Origin: Ophiothrix spiculata
Lineage: Eukaryota; Echinodermata; Ophiuroidea; Amphilepidida; Ophiotrichidae
Assembly (NCBI GenBank): GCA_000969725.1
Contig: JXSR01S048669.1
Reading direction: 5' to 3' (one strand)
Length of the DNA: 33,282 nt
The notes under the pieces are model-generated. The model searched no databases and was not told the origin of the DNA. It saw only the letters and a list, made by a program, of their open reading frames with translations. Every line of letters begins with the position of its first letter. Position 1 is the stretch's first letter. Positions 11,091-22,214 of the stretch are shown piece after piece. The translations under genes and the position numbers were made by a program.

Positions 11091-12100
11091 CATTTGGTAT
11101 CAGTAAGAAAAAAACTAAATAAAATGGACAAAGCGTGGTTGATTTCATCAACACACTCACGATGCGGTGGCTTTTAAGCTTTCATATTATCCTGCACGTG
11201 GGCTAAAATTTGCATTTGCGTTCCTATCGCATCAGAAACATAAAAGATCCGACTTTTATAAGTTACACATGAAGAGGCATGTAATCTAATCATGAGTAAA
11301 CTTTCTTAAGTTGAAATTAATTTAAAGCTATTGGGTTATGACTTTATAATCATCACATACATACATACGGTATAAGCACACACATACATATATGCATGCA
11401 GTGGATGTGTCGTCTGACAATTACATGGGAACATTTTGTGACTTGAAGCACCAAATTTGGATGAGTTACTTTCTCGCAAGAGAATTATACAATGCAGTAA
11501 AAATAAGGTTTAAATACAAGATAAGGTTTTACAATAGTATATTATATTGAGCTGCAAGCTTTTGTACTACTTAATTCGGTATACATTTGTATACGTTTAT
11601 CGTAACTCACATTATTTTCTTTATGTTTACAAGCACAATATGTAGAAAAACCACGAAGGTTTACATATTGCTTAACATGTGATGTCTTTTTTAAGTCTTT
11701 TTTTAATTTGTTGTTGGTGAACGATTGTATATTTACATTTCTTATTGGTTATCTTGAAACCAGCTGCGCGAAACGTTCTAAAACGTCAATTTGACTTATT
11801 ATATATGATATAATGGGTTCCTCTATGAATTACAAGAAATGTTATACGAACTATTAAAACAGCAATGTCAATAACATGTACGTATATTACAAAGTTGCAT
11901 TAAAAATTGGCTGCGTTAAATGAAAAGGTATCACATTTCCCAGAACAATATTATGAGGTATGCATGTCATACAAGTACAGTGTATCATTGATTGATTGAA
12001 TGGCAAAGACATAAGTCCCCCGGATAATTCCCTAGTATAAGTTTTAAAGTTTTAATGCTTTGACCAATAATTAACACAGTATTTACTTTGGCAGAGTGCT

Positions 12101-12257
12101 TAATGGTATATTCAGAGTCTGGACGATATGCATCGATCGATGCCCATCGACGCGCAGTCTTTACATGCACAACGCACAAGGAATAGCGCGTGTTAAAGAC
12201 TGCGTGTCGATGGGCATCGATCGATGTATATCGACAGACTCTGAATCCACCATAATG
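12101..12257. mobile_element. Foldback MITE with ATCGATCGAT core
   Basis: Arms of about 65-70 bases face each other across a loop of about 15 bases (AACGCACAAGGAATA). Both arms contain TTCAGAGTCTG, CATCGATCGATGCCCATCGA and CGCAGTCTTTA in opposite orientation, with only a few mismatches. The centre of each arm, ATCGATCGAT, is itself palindromic, and the element is far richer in CpG than its surroundings. There is no coding frame. It is most simply a foldback MITE. No target duplication could be fixed with confidence. Confidence 0.82.
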
Positions 12258-12419
12258 CAGCTTTAAAGTACTTTAGGTCAATGTATTTTCCTAAAATAAA
12301 TTAAAACAAGTACAATCTTCCGACTCAAGGAATTTAGAAAGTGCAAAAAAGAGCATTGTAGTACAAAAAATAACAATATTTGTTTTAGCTTGGTCTGAAA
12401 TTAGAAACTTTTATCTCAA

Positions 12420-12800
12420 CTTTATTGTCGCATAACATGTGTATACTAGATAACACTAAGAATATGTAGATGTGTTATACTTATTTTCGATGTTTTATAA
12501 AGTGTAACTGCATATAAGGAAGTAAACCAACAATTACCTTATTGCCGAGGAGCAAACCTATAGCAATAGAAAGGCTATGAGGTATTCAAATTGTACAATG
12601 TACACGCTCTGTAAAATATACAATCAATTTTGTTCCAAGAATAAAATAATTCATGCAATGGTGCTAAAACAACAGTATTGTGTATCTAATTAACCATTAT
12701 CGACGACATGATTGACAAGAATATGTGTTCTTATAATCCAAGCTTCAAGTTGATTACTTCACTGTGGTATTATGCATATACATAAGAGGCGATGAATTTG
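12420..12800 (+). repeat. Older, diverged copy of 850-1,200
   Basis: Sequence such as GACAAGAATATGTGTTCTTATAAT, shortened here to the shared core AAGAATATGTGTTC at 12,718, together with AGTATTG(G/T)G(A/T)ATCTAAT and TTGATTACTTC(G/A)CTGTG, appears in the same order as at 850-1,200 and 13,640-13,990. The match is much weaker than that between copies A and B, so this is an independent, older repeat lying directly before copy B begins. Confidence 0.78.
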
Positions 12801-14260
12801 CAATGAATTAATTTTGACACATACAAAGTTTTGATCATATTATGGTGTGTATAAGCATGATAAGTATAATGTACATTGTACCAGATTTAGGCTACATCTA
12901 GGCTGCGTTTAACCGATAATATTAGAGGCATGCTCGGATAAAAATACTGTCGTTTCAGTGGTTTTTTTTTTCTCGAAACCAAGGTAAAAAACAACATGAT
13001 GTTTTTGCATCAAGAATCATAGTATCGCTGTCATTATCCGAAAACTATCCACATAATAAATAATCATTTTGAAATGCAAAAAAGATACTTCAGCACAATT
13101 GGTATCGGATTACTCCCTATGCGACTGTATTTTTCAGAAGTAGATCTTGTTAAAGCCCTGGCCTCAAGAAGTTTTGAATAATTGACTTGATTAATACTAC
13201 CACCTTGAAATTAAATCGGTAACAACCATGTTAAGAATACAATGATAGTGCATATAAAAATGTCAAATATCGTAGTTCATAAAAATTTACTCAAAATTTA
13301 TTCAAATTGAAGCACTGATCATGCTGATTTGCAAAACTTAGAGACCATTTTTATAAGTAAGGTTTTCTTTTCTTTTCTTTTTGTGAGAATACTTTCAATT
13401 TTGCTTACAGACCTCTAAATTTTTGCATTATTTTGACAACAAAATATTTTGAAACATGCTTTGAAAGTGTTTTTTAATTTGATATTTACGAAATACATTA
13501 TAGCCTAATAAAGAATTGATAAAGAAATTTTGGCTGAACTGATTATAGCCAATTTTTATAACAGCTTGTCGTTAAAAACATTTCTACTAAACTACACGTA
13601 TATACTAGATTAAATTAGAATACATTTTTTAATTTCACTTGTTTTATGTTTAATGAAGGATAATTGCACACTTTCAGCAAGAAAGCCAATTATTGTAAAG
13701 TAGCAAACCTAACATTTGCAAAGCACTAAGGTATGCAAATGAATAACATTTAAGTTGATTAGATATACAAAACCAGCAATAATACGCGCTTTAATAAATA
13801 TGCAACCAATTTTACTCCAAGAATAAATCCATAGTGCATGTAATTGATGATAAAACACCAGTATTGGGAATCTAATGAACTATTGTCACCGACGTGCTGG
13901 ACAAGAATATGTGTTCTTATAATTCAAAGTTTAGCATGTTTAGGTTGATTACTTCGCTGTGATATCATACATTTTACATTAGGGGCATTGAATCAGCTTG
14001 GGCAATCAATTGAGGCATAGTTCACCAGATATTTATTGTGCAATCTAGATTAGTGACAGTTCATCTCGAACCAGCCTTAAATTTGACCTCTTATCATTCT
14101 CACTTGTTCAAACATTTGGAAAACCATGTTATAATGCTTAAAATAACACCTCATTAAACTTCAGTCGGCTTCTGTTATACGGTAGATTACCATGCGATCG
14201 TATTTTTCATGTTTGTTAAAGTAAAGTCCTGTAAAAAGTGTTAAAGGTTTGTAAAGTTCA

Positions 14261-14390
14261 GGGCCCAAATTCGTGAAACCCTGCTAACTCTAGTTGGCAA
14301 ATAATCTATTGTATACCTGCCCAAATGTGACAGAAAGACAAAGAGTTAGCAGCCAACTAGAGTTAGCAGGCTTTCATAAATTTGGTCCCA
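14261..14390. mobile_element. Palindromic MITE, GGGCCCAAA type, copy B
   Basis: Same element and same flanks as 1,600-1,730 (left flank TTAAAGGTTTGTAAAGTTC, right flank GGTGTCTAATAGATCTCC). Arms carry GGGCCCAAAT and ATTTGGTCCC, with CTAACTCTAGTTGGC and its complement inside. Shared flanks show that it was duplicated with the block rather than inserted twice. Confidence 0.8.
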
Positions 14391-14945
14391 GGTGTCTAAT
14401 AGATCTCCAGGTATCAATCTAAATATTCTAGGGGATGGTAAAACATTAAATGCATAAAACCATGTATTTGAAAATCTGTGATAAAAATGAACATAACTGA
14501 TAGTGAAATGCTAAAATTGCCGATTTCCATTCATATATGTGGAATGCGGACGTCAAAATAAAATAAATTTTCCTTTAATAGGGATTGACTAAAAGCTATA
14601 CAGCTACAAACTTTATAGATCTTATCATTGCCTATCGAGGCGTAACCGTATTTCAGATTAAAGATGCATTTACAATAAAACAAACGGTGTCCCTTGTCAA
14701 AGTAATCTGAAGCCACACATTTTTGGTATATAGTATACCGTACAGTAATAAAACTAAATGGCTGAGTTCAACCAATGTCAATATAGAAATAAATCGATAG
14801 ATACATTTCTTCTGACACAACAGATGTTTTAAAAAGTCGAGGTTGTAGTCAATACACCCTTGAATATATCATTGAGGCGTTATTTTCATCCGTCTCGAGT
14901 TCAACTTTGTAAATTCATCTTCATGGAATATCTTTATTGTTGTAT

Positions 14946-17145
14946 ACATACATACATTTATTTATATAGCGCCTTTCCAATGATCAAAGCGAAGAAAAAA
15001 TATTTGAAAATAAAACAAGTAAACATCATATAAAAAAGAGCAAAAAACAATTATAAATTATACATATGAGTCTTCAACATTTTCTTAAACATGTTAATAT
15101 CATTGATCTCCCTGAGATTACGAGGTAAGCTATTCCAATGTTTGGGACCAGCAGATGTAAAAGCTGTATCACCAAAGCATGTTTTGGAAAAGGGGATATG
15201 AAGCCTTGTCTTGTCAAAAGTTGAACGTGTAATGCGACCATATGACTGGGATTTGACACGAATGCATTGTTGCAAGTAGACTGGAGCCTGATTATGAATG
15301 CATTTGAAAACATAAAGGAGGATCTTGTATTTTATGCGTTTATCAATTGGTAGCCAGTGGAGTATGTCCATGAGTGGTTTTGCTCTATCCAGCCTATCAG
15401 CAGAGAATATTAATCTGGCAGAACGATTCTGGAGGACCTGTAGACGTTGTATATCTTTCAAATGAGAACCATATATGAGAGCATTACCATAGTCAAGTTT
15501 TGACAAGACAAGTGATCTAACAGCATGATGTTTCGTGTCCTGATCAAGGTAGCGCCCAATTCTACGAATGTTGCGTAACTGAAAATAACCAGATGAGATA
15601 ATACTATTAAATTGCTTAGTCATGCTCATGTGGGTATCAAAAATTACACCCAGATTTCTAATGTCAGATGAGGGTTTAATAATGGCGTTTCCGATTTTCA
15701 GTTCAATTGATGGAAACCTCTGATAAAAATACCTGGAACCTGCTATAAAAAACTCGGTTTTATCACTATTAAATTTTAAGTTTGTTAATGTTCATCCACT
15801 CCATTAGTTCACAAATGCAATTCTGTAACTTGTGCAGTGCATGTTGGGCAGAACCTGTGACCTTGGGGTTAAAAGAGACATACAATTGCGTGTCATCTGC
15901 ATACTGGTGAAATTGAATGTTATGACTACGAATTATATCACCGATGGGTAATGTATACAAAATAAACTGTAATGGGCCTACAACTGAGCCCTGAGGGACA
16001 CCATAAATAAGAGTAAATCAGAGTAAGAACCTTCAATGAAAACACTACATGTTCTGCTTTCAAGGTATGTTTTAAACCACTTAAGGGCTGTTCCTGAGAC
16101 ACCAATCCTATTATGAAGGCGTTTGAGCAAAATGTCATGATCGACAGTATCAAGTGCCGCTGATAGATCAAGGAGGACGAGAAAAACAACTTCCTGTCTA
16201 TCAACGGCATCTAATATATCACTCTTTACCATTAACAGAGCAGTATCTGTACTGGTATTTGCCTTATAGGCTGATTGAAACATTTCATCAAGATCATATG
16301 AAGTAACATGGTTAGTAATTTGGTTAACAACTACTTTCTCAATAAATTTTGATACGTACATGATATTGGAGACTGGTCTATAATTTTTGTATTCATTACG
16401 ATCAAGAGAGGCTTTCTTTATAATGGGTGTTAAAACTGCATGACCAAGAGCACTGGGAAATTTGCCAGATGTTAAAGACAAATTAATGATTTCTGTAAGA
16501 CATGGAATTACAGCATCGACATGTTGTTTCAACAACCATGTAGGTATTACATCTAAAACACTGGAGGTACTAGAAGACTTACTTATAAGTTCATGAACTT
16601 CTTGTTTAGAAACTGTCATAAACCTGTCAAAAACACAATTGTTATTTGTGACCCAGCTAGCCTCACTTTGCTGAGAGGAATTGATGTTACTATCTAAGGT
16701 CTCACGGATCCTGTTAACCTTGTCCATAAAGAAAGTGGCAAATTGATTACACAAGTCCTGTATTGAATCATAAGATGGAAGGATTCTGCTACCCTTGTTT
16801 AGAAGTGTATTGATGGTTTTAAAAACACCTTTTATATCCGCATTAGCCAACTTATCCTTATAAAAATCAGATTTAGCAGAATCTATTAGGCGGTCAACTA
16901 AGTGCTTTTGTTCAATGTAAGCCTTCTTGTCTTCCTCCATACCACTTTTACGCCATTTCCGCTCACAGCGCCTACGAACCCTTCTCTGGTCACTTATGGC
17001 ATCATTGTACCATGGAAAACGTGCGCGGATGGTACGCACCTGAACGGATTCAGGGACATGACGATCAAGAACCACTCTAACCTTGCTATTGAACTGTTCA
17101 AGCAGTTCATCGACACACTTTGTAGGACTTATATGATAAAGCTCG
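14946..17145 (-). mobile_element. 5'-truncated non-LTR retrotransposon, Jockey/CR1/L2 group
   Basis: A 2.2 kb insertion into copy B, absent from the same site in copy A (near 2,290). A 5-base repeat, TGTAT, borders it at 14,941-14,945 and 17,146-17,150. On the minus strand it starts inside the linker before the reverse transcriptase and ends in a 3' tail reading GGCGCTATATAAATAAATG then TATG repeats, so the insertion is 5'-truncated, as is usual for target-primed reverse transcription. ORF1 and the endonuclease are missing. Few disruptions are visible, which suggests a fairly recent insertion after the 12.8 kb duplication. The exact clade is not certain without a phylogeny. Confidence 0.94.
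15051..17145 (-). pseudogene. Reverse transcriptase remnant of the non-LTR element
   Basis: The polymerase would copy element RNA into DNA at a nicked chromosomal target. The first frame (open from the insertion edge to 15,978; 365 residues counted from 17,075) has a basic linker (PWYNDAISDQRRVRRRCERK), the fingers region with NYRPVS at residues 231-236, and motif A, LLDLSAALDTVDHD, with its aspartate at residue 303. Motif B, GVPQGS, is at 15,985-16,002 in a second frame, with motif C, YADD, at 15,892-15,903. A third frame carries the usual C-terminal region (SKLDYGNA, LHWLPI, GPKHWNSLP) and ends at 15,051. Two single-base frameshifts, near 16,015 and 15,775, break it. The catalytic motifs are still readable, but the upstream endonuclease and ORF1 are absent, so it cannot be autonomous. 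Confidence 0.94.
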
Positions 17146-17150
17146 TGTAT

Positions 17151-18810
17151 GATTTTTTACAAATAAAAAAGCAATATGTACTGCAATTATAAAGTATTCT
17201 TTGAGAAGAAAATATTTGCCAGTAATAACAATGTTCAAAAGCATAGCATCCACGTTGTTAAATTACCACGGTTAAAATGTGAAAGAATACACTACAATTT
17301 TATTTCGTTCATATTTATTTCATTAGAAAATGTGCACAAAAATTTAAAAGAATGTTTTGTGTTTCTTAGTGATACTGTAAACCTACACCTCCATGGCACC
17401 TCGTCCGTTCGTGTATGCTAACTGATTTTAATCTTGATCAGTAAGAGGTAAAATTGAATCGAATTAAACGACTTCAATAGCTAGAAGGCATGAAAAAAGA
17501 ACTTTTTATTGCATTTGCCATGAGCAAAAATGAAAGGTTTTCACATTCTATCACTCATTGAAACCTTGAAAGTATCTCTCAGCTTAAATGCGTCAAAATG
17601 AAATTGTATCACTCAAGAGCATAATTTTGCATAGATTACGTGCGAACAACACAACCGATTTTTAAAACCAAAATGGTAGACTGCCTTTGGAGGTTTGACT
17701 TGAGCTTTAAAATGAAATTTGTAAGATTGACATTAATTTGATTCAAGCAAGAAAAGGTTTTATTAAAATCGATTCATATTTGAAAAGCCAAGCATCTTAC
17801 TATTACTAAGTTAGGTAGCTTTAAGTCATTAATTTTTCTTGAGTGAAAGGTCATTATCACGATTACTCGATTACCAAATCATCCATTTCTTTTTAACATT
17901 ATCGAAAAAAAAAAAATACTTTATTAATTAATGATAAGCATACTGCTTAGTAAAATTTGTAACTGGGAAAATCACAAAAGAAAACAAAAATCTGAGCTGT
18001 TTAAACAAATTCAGCATTCCTCCGTGTTATCACAATAAGCCACTTTGACATTAGGTGACATTACAGCAGGTATATATCAAGCACATCATGCTAAATTGTT
18101 GCAACCATATTTCATTATTTTGGCATTAAAGTCGCTTATGGAAAACGTAAGCAGTAACAACGAGTGCATCAATAAAATTAATATAATATTGATGATTAAT
18201 CTACCTAATGAAATTACCTTACCCAGTGTTTTGTTTAACTCTTAGAATCGTCTCAATTTCCGTGAAATATCCCTTCTTTAGCGTAATTGGAAGTTTAAGT
18301 ACAAAAGCTTCGATCACAAACTTTTCTTTAAAAATTTGATTCCATAAAAACAACTTTATTGTCGTATTTAAGCAAGACTAAAGGTTATTTACACTTGACC
18401 TTGGAAGTGAAATATTCTATGAGCGATGTGAAAGTGTTTATCTGAACAGATTCCGATTACCATTTATGCTTAAGATATATCATTCAATCAATCTAATCGG
18501 TATAAAATATCACGGCTTGCAGGTATTTTCTTATATCGATGGTGAAACGTGATCCTCGGAAAAATGGAATCTAATTGAGGCACATTTTAAATGCAAATTG
18601 TAATGTCTTGTGGAATAGGCAATGCGTGAGCATGGCAAAAGCTGTAGTAGTATAGTATCTTGTCAGTTCAATTTTTCTTAGTGACGGTTTGATCCATTGT
18701 TTTATATAAATATCCGAAATACTCGAATGCAACTATAGATCCCATTCGTGATACCACATCCTGCTATTGCAAATGAAAAGTAAAAATAACAAAGTGCCGA
18801 TTTTAAATAA
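17151..18810 (+). other. Copy B sequence, no gene seen
   Basis: This is the continuation of copy B after the retrotransposon, matching 2,291-3,910 of copy A. A run of A at about 17,906-17,918 breaks the 64-codon frame that is open at 2,968-3,162 in copy A. There is a 25-base private insertion (GCATGGCAAAAGCTGTAG and following) near 18,630. No conserved coding frame, RNA gene or transposon end is seen. Confidence 0.75.
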
Positions 18811-19082
18811 CAGCTCGCTAGTCCGAATTTCAAAATAGGCTCGCCAGTCGGAATTTCAAAATAGGCTCGCCAGTCGGAATTTCAAAATAGGCTCGCTAGT
18901 CCGAATTCTGAAATAGGCTCGCTAGTCCGGACTAGCGAACCTTCGGACTAGCGAGCTGTTTTTTCGGACTAGCGAGCCTTTTTCAAGGTTATATTTTCCC
19001 CATTGAATAACGTTTCGGACTAGCGAGCCTTCGGACTAGCGAGCTTTCGGACTAGCGAGTCGTCGGACTGGCGAGCGGACCC
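18811..19082. repeat. GC-rich inverted array of GGACTAGCGA motifs
   Basis: Five minus-oriented units beginning GCTCGCTAGTCCGAA (or the variant GCTCGCCAGTCGGAA) start at 18,813, 18,839, 18,865, 18,891 and 18,917, exactly 26 bases apart. They meet a perfect palindrome centred at 18,928/18,929 (CTAGTCCGGACTAG). Seven plus-oriented copies of CGGACTAGCGA (one GGACTGGCGA) then follow at about 18,927, 18,944, 18,965, 19,016, 19,031, 19,047 and 19,063 with irregular spacing. Motif variation is minimal and the array is CpG-rich within AT-rich DNA. In copy A the same flanks (AAGTGCCGATTT and ATCCTGGTTTGCCC) enclose a different sequence of about 370 bases. It may be the multi-repeat part of an unclassified transposon or a site for a DNA-binding protein; neither is shown. 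Confidence 0.9.
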
Positions 19083-19223
19083 TCATCTATCCTGGTTTGC
19101 CCTGCAATTACACCTCACTGACACCTCACCTGCGATTTGACAGTCCAAATTAATTTCAATAAAGCACATCAGATCATATATAAACACAATATGTTGTGCT
19201 TTGGTCTCTTGTGCTTCTTATCA

Positions 19224-20178
19224 GTATTATGTTATCCAGACACCATTAAAGGCAATGCACATCACACAATATATAACTTATTTTGATATGCCCATATAAT
19301 ATTTGGTCAGAAATAGTCCTGGAGGAAATATTGCATTATAAATATGGATATTCATGATGCTCAAGATTGGTTATTACGTAATAGACCTTCTTTATAAATG
19401 ACTGTTTCAAACAATTAAGTACAATTTAAACGAATGTATTTAACGTTCTTGTTAAAGCACATGGTTTTAATCTACTTTTAAAATTTAATAAAGCCATATT
19501 ATTTGTTTGAAAATAATTTTACTCGGAAAAAAGCTGATATTATGTCATTATGGAATTACTTTTGAAATACATATAATAATAATTTAAAACAGAACACAAA
19601 ACAAAAAGATTATGATCAAATTTGGAACGATTATAGATGATTGTAAACATAGATGATCAAAATGCAGTATGACATTAGTTTGCTGTCAAAAACTTCTTAG
19701 ATTTAATGATAATATCATCCTACATTCACGACTTCATCTTAAGGCTACAATAATCTTTTTCCCGAGCGAGACGGTGGAAAGTCATGTTTACTGTACGTTT
19801 TTTCCTACTTAAACATATCAGAATTGCACAAATTTTGGCTTACATAAGAAATAGAATATCTAGTTTATTCATTTATACATGAACCTTTACTAGGAATTCA
19901 CGCCCATGATCAAGTTCAAAAGTGGCGTCAATAGGCGACTTCTAAAAAATGTTAACGCCCTTTTCACCGAAACCTCATAATTTCATTAATGTTCGAACAA
20001 TTCGATCGTTTCCAAATTTTGATAGATTGTAGGCTTGATACTTCTTATGGAATTACAATAATATTGTATAAATACGTGATGTTGATTTAGAATTATAATG
20101 TAAGGAGCTCGCACTATTTGCCTGCCAAACACGACCGAACACCATGACTTCGAGATATTTCCCTCTTGAGCTCTGCGC
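19224..20178 (+). other. Copy B-specific interior, no gene seen
   Basis: About 950 bases occupying the position of copy A's 4 kb interior. The part at 19,660-19,800 (AAATGCAGTATGAC, ATCATCCTACATTCACGAC) resembles 8,865-8,950, 20,590-20,660 and, weakly, 25,650-25,720, so it includes an old extra copy of that unit. The right third is a dispersed element (19,870-20,178). Short frames are not supported as genes. Confidence 0.7.
19870..20178 (-). repeat. Dispersed ~300-bp repeat, copy 1 (inverted to 28,440)
   Basis: Read on the minus strand, this matches 28,440-28,740 over about 300 bases, through phrases such as ACATTAT(A/C)ATTC, CAAGCCTACAATCT/AAAGCCTACAATCT, GAATTGTTCGAACAT/GAATCGTTCGAACAT and ATGAGGTTTCGG. 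A fragment of its end (CCATGACTTTGAGA ... CGAGCTCTGC) is also at about 4,423-4,462. It has no recognised tRNA promoter or terminal inverted repeats. The protein-like similarity between the two copies' frames simply follows from the DNA match. Family unknown. Confidence 0.82.
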
Positions 20179-20713
20179 ATTGAAGTGTATGTTACGCGTT
20201 ATTGCAGGGATGATAATAAAAGGAAGAAGAAAAACAACCCATGTCATCTTCTTCTTAAAGTTTCAAACGTTTTGTGACCGTCTTATCATTATTGTTCCTA
20301 CATTATTTGCCTGTTTTAGAATTACAGACAATATCAGGCACATCATACACAAATATATGGAAAGATTTCATCGTTAAATAACATGGAAAGAGTCGGGTTG
20401 TTTATTTCAAAAATAGAAGGGAGGAAATAAAACTTGCCATGAGATATTTAAGGTCACAATAATTGAAAAGCAAATGAATGTCAACGATTTATGCTTACCA
20501 AAAATGCATGTTAAAATAGAGCGCATGGAACAAAATTAGGTTATGATGATATGAAAACCAAGTATAAATGAATAACTAGGTGGAGGGTCGAAATACATTA
20601 CGACGTTTCCTTGCCGGTTTAGGTTATCATCCTACATTCACGACTCCATCTAGCATACAAACTTTAATAAAATATGACTGTAAATTGAAAAAAATCGGAG
20701 AGTATGTGGTAAC

Positions 20714-21754
20714 CTAGACTTGCTGCAAGTCTTTGAATAACAACTTTTACTTCTGATGTCCTTTTTTTAATTTATCATAGTCTAAAACGTTTGGTAAAAA
20801 CACAGTTAAAAGCAATCTATTTTCCTTTTTGCATTTAACCTTTTCCTCACTTTTTAAAATTTAGTTCTTGAATGAATTATGTTAAAATGTACACATCCAA
20901 TATGTGTCTGAACCCCGGGGTCTGATCACAGACCTGTGTCTGTTGTCCAGCTTAGATCTAGCATCATATCAGTGTCAGTGATAACATATAGAATCATAGA
21001 TTAAATTGCTCCTAGAGATAGGCCTACAACATTTACAAATTACATGCTCTATTTTTGTCCTATTCCCAATCCAAGTGACAAAATTAAAAAGACATGTGTT
21101 TATATCCCCTAAAGCAAGTTTGGCAATGTCAGCATCTCAATTTCAAAGACTTGCTACATGGCTAATTGATTTCGTAATCAGGGAGGTACAGTGACCAAGC
21201 ATCTATTCCATTTCTGAAAATGGGAGTAAAGTTTTGTAAGTGTAGAAAACTTAAACAGTTTTCATTCAGAAGTATTGAGGGGGATATAGGAATAATTTAG
21301 GAATTAGGAATGACTATTTGGAACAATTTATTTACTTTAAAATGTTCCAGTAAATGTTACACACGATTTATATGTGTTCACACCCCGGGTTCACACCTTG
21401 AAAAATAATGGATCATCCCATTTTACATCATTAAACTCTATAGGCAATACCCAATGTATGTCTGTGGCAATGCAAGTATTAAACATGTGCTTGTAATATG
21501 ACCTACTTGCAGTGATTATTTGAATTGACCAATCATATGATTCTGCTGTGGAATTATGAAGCAGAAATTAGCTTAGTGCCAAGGCTGTGCTGAGGGTAGG
21601 AAGAAAATGTGATCAGGCTAATAATAGACCATGTACAAGGGTATAGGCCCTACCAAATTAATGTAGGCATACAGTTGCAATTCAAGTTGGGTTCATTTAG
21701 TCTTGTGTGTTATTTTGTTTAACGAATTGCCAGCACAGCATTGAACCAAGGCTA
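20714..21754. mobile_element. Non-autonomous DNA transposon, 8-bp TSD (hAT-like)
   Basis: A 1,041-base insertion into copy B. The 8-base sequence GTGGTAAC is present on both sides (20,706-20,713 and 21,755-21,762) and only once at the empty site in copy A (near 8,976-8,983). The ends form a short inverted repeat: CTAGACTTG on the left and CTAGCCTTG when the right end is read inverted. The left end also contains a 17-base perfect hairpin, AGACTTGCTGCAAGTCT. An internal palindrome ACCCCGGGGT is at 20,912. There is no transposase; the longest frame (62 codons) is unremarkable. Eight-base duplications are typical of hAT and P superfamilies. The assignment to hAT is tentative. Confidence 0.8.
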
Positions 21755-22214
21755 GTGGTAACCACTTCTAAGGTACCTCAGATTTTGTTCAGCATGTGTC
21801 AAAATTAAATCGAAAACGACTAACATAGAGCACAGATATTTTCGGATTACACAATTTAAAAATGCGCCAAAATGAAAGTATTTCTTTAACTTCAATGCAT
21901 TTGCTGTTTACTTAACCAAAGATATTAACTGATATCTTTGGATTTATTCTATAACACAACATCTCTAATTGCTTCTTCAAACATCTATATAACGTCTCTT
22001 CAGGAAGCGTTTGGCGATTTAATTTCTATGTTACCCGCAGGGTAATATATCATATTTCATTACATAACAAACCTATGCAGGTCTTATGTTCCATATGATG
22101 AATAATATTTTATAAGATATTTGACATTTTCATGGTTTATAAGAATTCGTTATATGGGTTAAGCGGATTGTATACCAAGTATGAATGAAAAAGGTCATGG
22201 TTCATATACATAGT

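Larger units (their letters stand above)
8448..11950 (+). repeat. Segmental duplication copy A, right part
   Basis: Colinear with 20,179-23,940. Homology resumes at ATTGAAGTGTA (8,448/20,179) and is lost after GCGTTAAATGAAAAGGTA (about 11,950/23,940). Copy A lacks the 1.04 kb insertion found at 20,714-21,754 in copy B, giving an intact empty site GTGGTAACAACTTC near 8,977. Copy A has about 0.8 kb (10,035-10,855) missing from copy B. A microsatellite of CATA/CACA type at about 11,355-11,400 differs in length between the two copies. A 60-codon frame in copy B (23,465-23,647) is broken here by one extra base, so it is not a conserved gene. Confidence 0.92.
11951..12900 (+). other. Spacer between duplicated blocks, no gene seen
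   Basis: This 950-base interval separates the end of copy A from the start of copy B. It contains a long foldback (12,101-12,257) and an older, diverged copy of sequence from inside the block (12,420-12,800). The remainder is AT-rich and unrecognised. A minus-strand 64-codon frame here runs through the palindrome and has no support as a gene. Confidence 0.75.
12901..19223 (+). repeat. Segmental duplication copy B, left part
   Basis: Colinear partner of 94-4,420. It contains the retrotransposon insertion 14,946-17,145, the shared palindromic MITE at 14,261-14,390 and the GGACTAGCGA array at 18,811-19,082. Apart from those, it is AT-rich sequence with no gene. A 66-codon frame at 18,045-18,245 is also open in copy A with a 6-base in-frame difference, but every substitution I could read changes the amino acid and copy A lacks a start, so it looks like chance. 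Confidence 0.93.

Noticed and set aside
15074-15313. A 79-codon minus-strand frame inside the retrotransposon.
   Set aside because: An out-of-frame shadow of the reverse transcriptase C-terminal region.
18045-18245. A 66-codon plus-strand frame with an open partner in copy A (about 3,163-3,375) and a 6-base in-frame difference.
   Set aside because: No ATG at the start in either copy, a stop just upstream in both, and all substitutions I could read alter the amino acid. Consistent with chance openness in a recent duplicate.
18811-18930. CRISPR-like array, given the regular 26-base period.
   Set aside because: Units are 26 bases including the linker, the linkers are nearly the same rather than diverse, and the setting is an animal genome.
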